Below are positions 6,418-8,710 of a stretch of DNA of 8,710 bases, piece by piece (position 1 is the first letter of the stretch; the number at the start of each line of letters is the position of its first letter). The position numbers and the translations under genes were made by a program. Source of the stretch: Candidatus Omnitrophota bacterium (GTDB lineage: Bacteria; Omnitrophota; Gorgyraeia; Duberdicusellales; 4484-171); contig WJKZ01000247.1 in the NCBI GenBank assembly GCA_014728785.1, positions 1 to 8,710 on the forward strand, written 5' to 3'. Under the pieces are notes generated by a model that worked only from the letters and a program-made list of their open reading frames with translations, did no database searches and had not been told where the DNA came from.

Positions 6418-7872
6418 TCAATTTTTCGAAAACCGGTCTAAAACAGAACTTACCGATTTTCTCTTAGAATAATCTTTCTGTTCCCGATCTATCGGCCTGG
6501 GCACCCTGGTTATAATCGAGGGGTCCTGGATTACATGGGGCCTTATGAAAATAAGTACTTCTCTTTTATCGTCGGCCGAAACCCTACTCTTAAACAGGTT
6601 GCCAAGAAGAGGTATGTCTCCCAGAAAAGGTATCTTCTCCTCCCCCTTACCGGTATCGTTACGCAAAAGACCTCCCACCAGAAGAGTTTCATTTGGATTC
6701 AAGCGAGTCATAGTAGTAACACTTGTGGAAGGCTTTTCGTAAAAAGAAGCACCTGTATCTACATTAAAATCATCGCTTATCTCAACCCCAAGCGTAAGAG
6801 TTACCTCATTCGTTAAATCATCAACCTGGGGTATTATTTTAAGCTGAACACCGGTCTGGGTTTTTCTGTCGCCTAATTCGGTGGTAGAACCTCCGTCGTC
6901 AAAGCGCTCAGTCTCAATACTCCATATCTCGTCTCCTACATGGATAATCGCCTCCTGGTTGGATAGAACCAGAAGTTTAGGCCGGGCCATTACCCTGGTA
7001 GTCTGTTTCGTTTTCAGAAAAGACATCATTATGTCTACGTCTCTCAAATCAAGGGTGCCGAAAGCAATACCATCATTTATGTTAGGCATAATATTAAAAA
7101 AATCGGAAAGAGGGGCATTTGCGTTCTCCATAAAACGGAAACGTCCACCTTTGTCCGTTATCTCTTCTTTTTTAACCATCATACCCAACTCATCCAGACT
7201 CTCTTTAAGTATGTCCAGAACCTCGACTTCTATCACAATCTTTTTGACCGGCTTATCTAATTCATCTATAACCTTATCAATTGCCGGAAATTGAGAAGGA
7301 ACATCGCTTATTATTAAAGAGTTAGTCCTTGGCTCTTCGGTAACGGTGCCGTGCTCGGTAAGAACTTTTTCAACCACTTTTATAACATTAGTTTCTACCC
7401 CTTCATAGCCCGTGATACCCCCTTCTTCGTCGCCACCGCTTTGAACCTGGGCGGTAAAACCCGTAGCCATTCGCGATTTGGAAACACAGGCATGTTTTAA
7501 GGTATAGACTTTGGTCCTTATTTCGACTTTGGGCTTACCCATTTCCTTAACCACAAATACGCTTGATTCCGGATAATAATCATAAGTAAGACCGTTTGCA
7601 GTAAACACTATATCCATAGCCTCTTTTAAGGGGACATTTTCCAGATAAAGGGTTAATTTTCTGTCCCGTACAGCTTCGGTAGAAATAAAATTAAGACCTG
7701 TCTGCTGGGAAAACATCTTAAGTACGTCTACCAGCTTTGCGTCTTCCAAATCAAGAGAGACCGTTTTAGGGGTAGAGAAAAGTAAATAATCCCCGTAAAT
7801 ATCATCCTGAGAAAATATACTGCCCACAGGCATGAACGCTATGATAAGGAGTGTTAAAATAATTGTTTTCAT
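6418..7872 (-). CDS. pilQ: Outer-membrane secretin PilQ/GspD
   Basis: A 484-residue secretin forming the outer-membrane channel for the filament or secreted proteins. In order: a signal peptide (about 1-21); a secretin/TonB N-terminal (STN) domain at about 38-110; one secretin N1-type ring domain at about 119-208; the C-terminal secretin domain at about 290-447 with 'RVMARPKLLVLSNQEA' (293-308), 'GVQLKIIPQV' and the signature 'IPFLGDIPLLGNLF' (414-427). It is short for a PilQ: there are no AMIN domains and only one N1 ring, an architecture nearer to minimal secretins of environmental diderms. A basic tail of about 35 residues follows. Its ATG overlaps the pilP stop by four bases (ATGA) and GGAGG lies four bases upstream, so the two are coupled. 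PilQ versus GspD is a naming choice; the PilO/PilP partners favour PilQ. Confidence 0.93.
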   Translation of the reverse strand: MKTIILTLLIIAFMPVGSIFSQDDIYGDYLLFSTPKTVSLDLEDAKLVDVLKMFSQQTGLNFISTEAVRDRKLTLYLENVPLKEAMDIVFTANGLTYDYYPESSVFVVKEMGKPKVEIRTKVYTLKHACVSKSRMATGFTAQVQSGGDEEGGITGYEGVETNVIKVVEKVLTEHGTVTEEPRTNSLIISDVPSQFPAIDKVIDELDKPVKKIVIEVEVLDILKESLDELGMMVKKEEITDKGGRFRFMENANAPLSDFFNIMPNINDGIAFGTLDLRDVDIMMSFLKTKQTTRVMARPKLLVLSNQEAIIHVGDEIWSIETERFDDGGSTTELGDRKTQTGVQLKIIPQVDDLTNEVTLTLGVEISDDFNVDTGASFYEKPSTSVTTMTRLNPNETLLVGGLLRNDTGKGEEKIPFLGDIPLLGNLFKSRVSADDKREVLIFIRPHVIQDPSIITRVPRPIDREQKDYSKRKSVSSVLDRFSKN

Positions 7873-8240
7873 TTTTCCTCCTTTTTCTTTTTTGGTTTCA
7901 TTTCGTATATTTTTTCACCATAGGATATAACAACTGTATTGCCTTCGATTTTAAAGACTTTGGCATCAATGCTTTTTAATTTATCACCCACCCTATAAAC
8001 CTCTCCGCTGATAATCGCCTGAGGGTCATCGCCTCCCCAGAGGACGCCTTCTAAGTTAACGCTGTTAAGGAAAGCTTTCTCTTCCTCCGGGGTTGTGCCT
8101 TCTGTCTTTTTTTTCTCTTTTGCCTCGTCGGTTAAGACCAAAGGTTCAAAAGGATCCTTGTAACCCTGCTGCTGGGCAAATACGGCGGAAGAAAAAAGTA
8201 TAAAAAGAATAAAGAAATAAATTAAGATATAAAATCTCAT
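7869..8240 (-). CDS. pilP: PilP-like periplasmic alignment protein
   Basis: A small exported protein of 123 residues lying between pilO-like and pilQ genes, the position of PilP. In pili, PilP sits in the periplasm and links the PilN-PilO dimer to the secretin. The N-terminus is a strong signal peptide (MRFYILIYFFILFILFSSAVFA, seen as a long hydrophobic run ending AVFA before Gln). It is followed by 'DPFEPL' (29-34), a hallmark of PilP mature N-termini, a charged linker, then the HR-type domain 'LEGVLWGGDDPQAIISGEVY' and a Lys/Glu-rich tail. Unlike the classic PilP lipoprotein it contains no cysteine at all, so it cannot be lipidated. I chose the ATG at 8240, which shares a base with the pilO stop (TGATG); a GTG at 8243 is an equal alternative. 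The tail codes across the pilQ ribosome binding site. Confidence 0.8.
   Translation of the reverse strand: MRFYILIYFFILFILFSSAVFAQQQGYKDPFEPLVLTDEAKEKKKTEGTTPEEEKAFLNSVNLEGVLWGGDDPQAIISGEVYRVGDKLKSIDAKVFKIEGNTVVISYGEKIYEMKPKKKKEEK
7877..7881 (-). promoter_or_regulatory. Ribosome binding site of pilQ, inside the pilP end
   Basis: GGAGG on the minus strand, four bases before the pilQ ATG. It lies inside the last codons of pilP (the two Glu codons near its end), so ribosomes ending pilP arrive at the pilQ start. It confirms the pilQ start and tight coupling of the two genes. Confidence 0.75.
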
Positions 8241-8710
8241 CACTCTTTAAGTATTAAGCCTTTAATATCCAAATCAATACGCAGCACTTCGTCTTCCCGG
8301 GCCAAATCAACGCCTTCCACCTCGATGTATTTTTTTTCGAGTCCGTCTATAAAATCAACAAATGCCCTGTAAGGGGCTCTTGCTCTGATCTTGATGTTCT
8401 CTTCCCAGTAAAAGCCTCTATCTTCCCGTGAAGATTTAAGAGAAGAAATCGCCACTCCGCTTTCGCGGGCTACCTTCTGCACGTATTTCCGGAATAAGAG
8501 GGTATCTCCTACAAAAAAATTCTTACTTAAATCCTCATAATCGCGCTGAGCTTCCGTGTATCTTTTAACCAGAAGCTTTTTATCCTGTATTTCCTGCTCC
8601 TGTTTTTGCAGCCGGGCCTTATCCTCCAGGTATCCCGAGTAAATAGCTTTACAGATAAAGACAAAAATAATAATAAGAATAAGGGCTATTATAGGATTTT
8701 TATAACGGGC
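8240..8710 (-). CDS. pilO: PilO/GspM-like inner-membrane protein, cut at the window edge
   Basis: The open frame runs off the right edge without a stop: 156 residues are visible, probably lacking only a short N-terminus. The first visible part is one membrane helix, 'NPIIALILIIIFVFI', followed by a charged heptad-rich stretch rich in Lys, Gln and Glu that should form a coiled coil ('LQKQEQEIQDKKLLVKRY'). A ferredoxin-like periplasmic domain ends the protein ('IKIRARAPYRAFVDFIDGLE' is the typical PilO strand-helix). This is the bitopic PilO layout; in known systems PilO pairs with PilN and binds PilP. The GTG at 8482, which could be mistaken for a start, is internal. The stop overlaps the pilP start. 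The upstream partners pilM and pilN are expected just beyond the edge. PilO is preferred over GspM because of the pilP-like neighbour. Confidence 0.8.
   Translation of the reverse strand, partial: ARYKNPIIALILIIIFVFICKAIYSGYLEDKARLQKQEQEIQDKKLLVKRYTEAQRDYEDLSKNFFVGDTLLFRKYVQKVARESGVAISSLKSSREDRGFYWEENIKIRARAPYRAFVDFIDGLEKKYIEVEGVDLAREDEVLRIDLDIKGLILKE

Noticed and set aside
6881..7294. Plus-strand open frame of 137 codons opposite pilQ
   Set aside because: The minus strand codes an intact secretin here; the plus-strand frame has a low-complexity Ser/Arg/Ile composition typical of antisense shadows.
1..8710. Search for tRNA, rRNA, CRISPR arrays, insertion sequences and attachment sites
   Set aside because: No cloverleaf-like, ribosomal, regularly spaced repeat, transposase or integrase signal was seen on either strand by eye.

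Overview
The window reads as one stretch of a bacterial chromosome that makes and assembles type IV pilin-like filaments. All supported genes lie on the minus strand, so transcription runs from high to low coordinates. The cell must be a diderm: there is an outer-membrane secretin, a PilP-like periplasmic protein and a beta-barrel-like protein. The GspG-like major pilin, with its 'ERAKEGKAKHNMSLIAQGQKMYRAENDTY' type of sequence split over residues 33-61, and the gene order resemble what I recall from Omnitrophota (OP3) and related uncultured diderms. That assignment is an inference from style and is not proven here.

From the right end, in order of transcription, the layout is: a PilO-like inner-membrane protein cut by the window edge; a PilP-like periplasmic protein; the secretin PilQ/GspD; a 136-base gap holding a perfect 10-bp-arm palindrome; the assembly ATPase PilB/GspE; the platform protein PilC/GspF; the major pilin PilA/GspG; and three minor prepilins. 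pilO, pilP and pilQ overlap by a few bases and are surely co-transcribed. The major pilin has a good sigma-70-type promoter in front and a strong hairpin behind, so it looks like a separate, highly expressed unit inside the cluster. The three minor prepilins (GspG/H-like, GspI/PilV-like, GspJ/PilW-like) form their own short operon.

At the left end, after a promoter with a perfect extended -10, lies an outer-membrane beta-barrel-like gene broken by a one-base frameshift in a run of five identical bases (491-1169). A complete MutT-like Nudix hydrolase gene follows. Nothing recognisable is in bases 1-58.

The parts fit one machine. PilO and PilP, presumably with PilM and PilN beyond the right edge, link the inner membrane to the PilQ pore. 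PilB powers polymerisation through PilC, and the major pilin forms the filament that the minor pilins prime or cap. No retraction ATPase (PilT) or prepilin peptidase (PilD) is in the window, so a retractable pilus cannot be told from a type II secretion pseudopilus here. The points most worth a second look are the shared Ser at the prepilin cleavage position of all three minor pilins, the frameshifted barrel gene, the isolated pilin transcription unit and the palindrome before pilB. I see no clearly new system; most of the window is a recognisable assembly cluster with unusual details.
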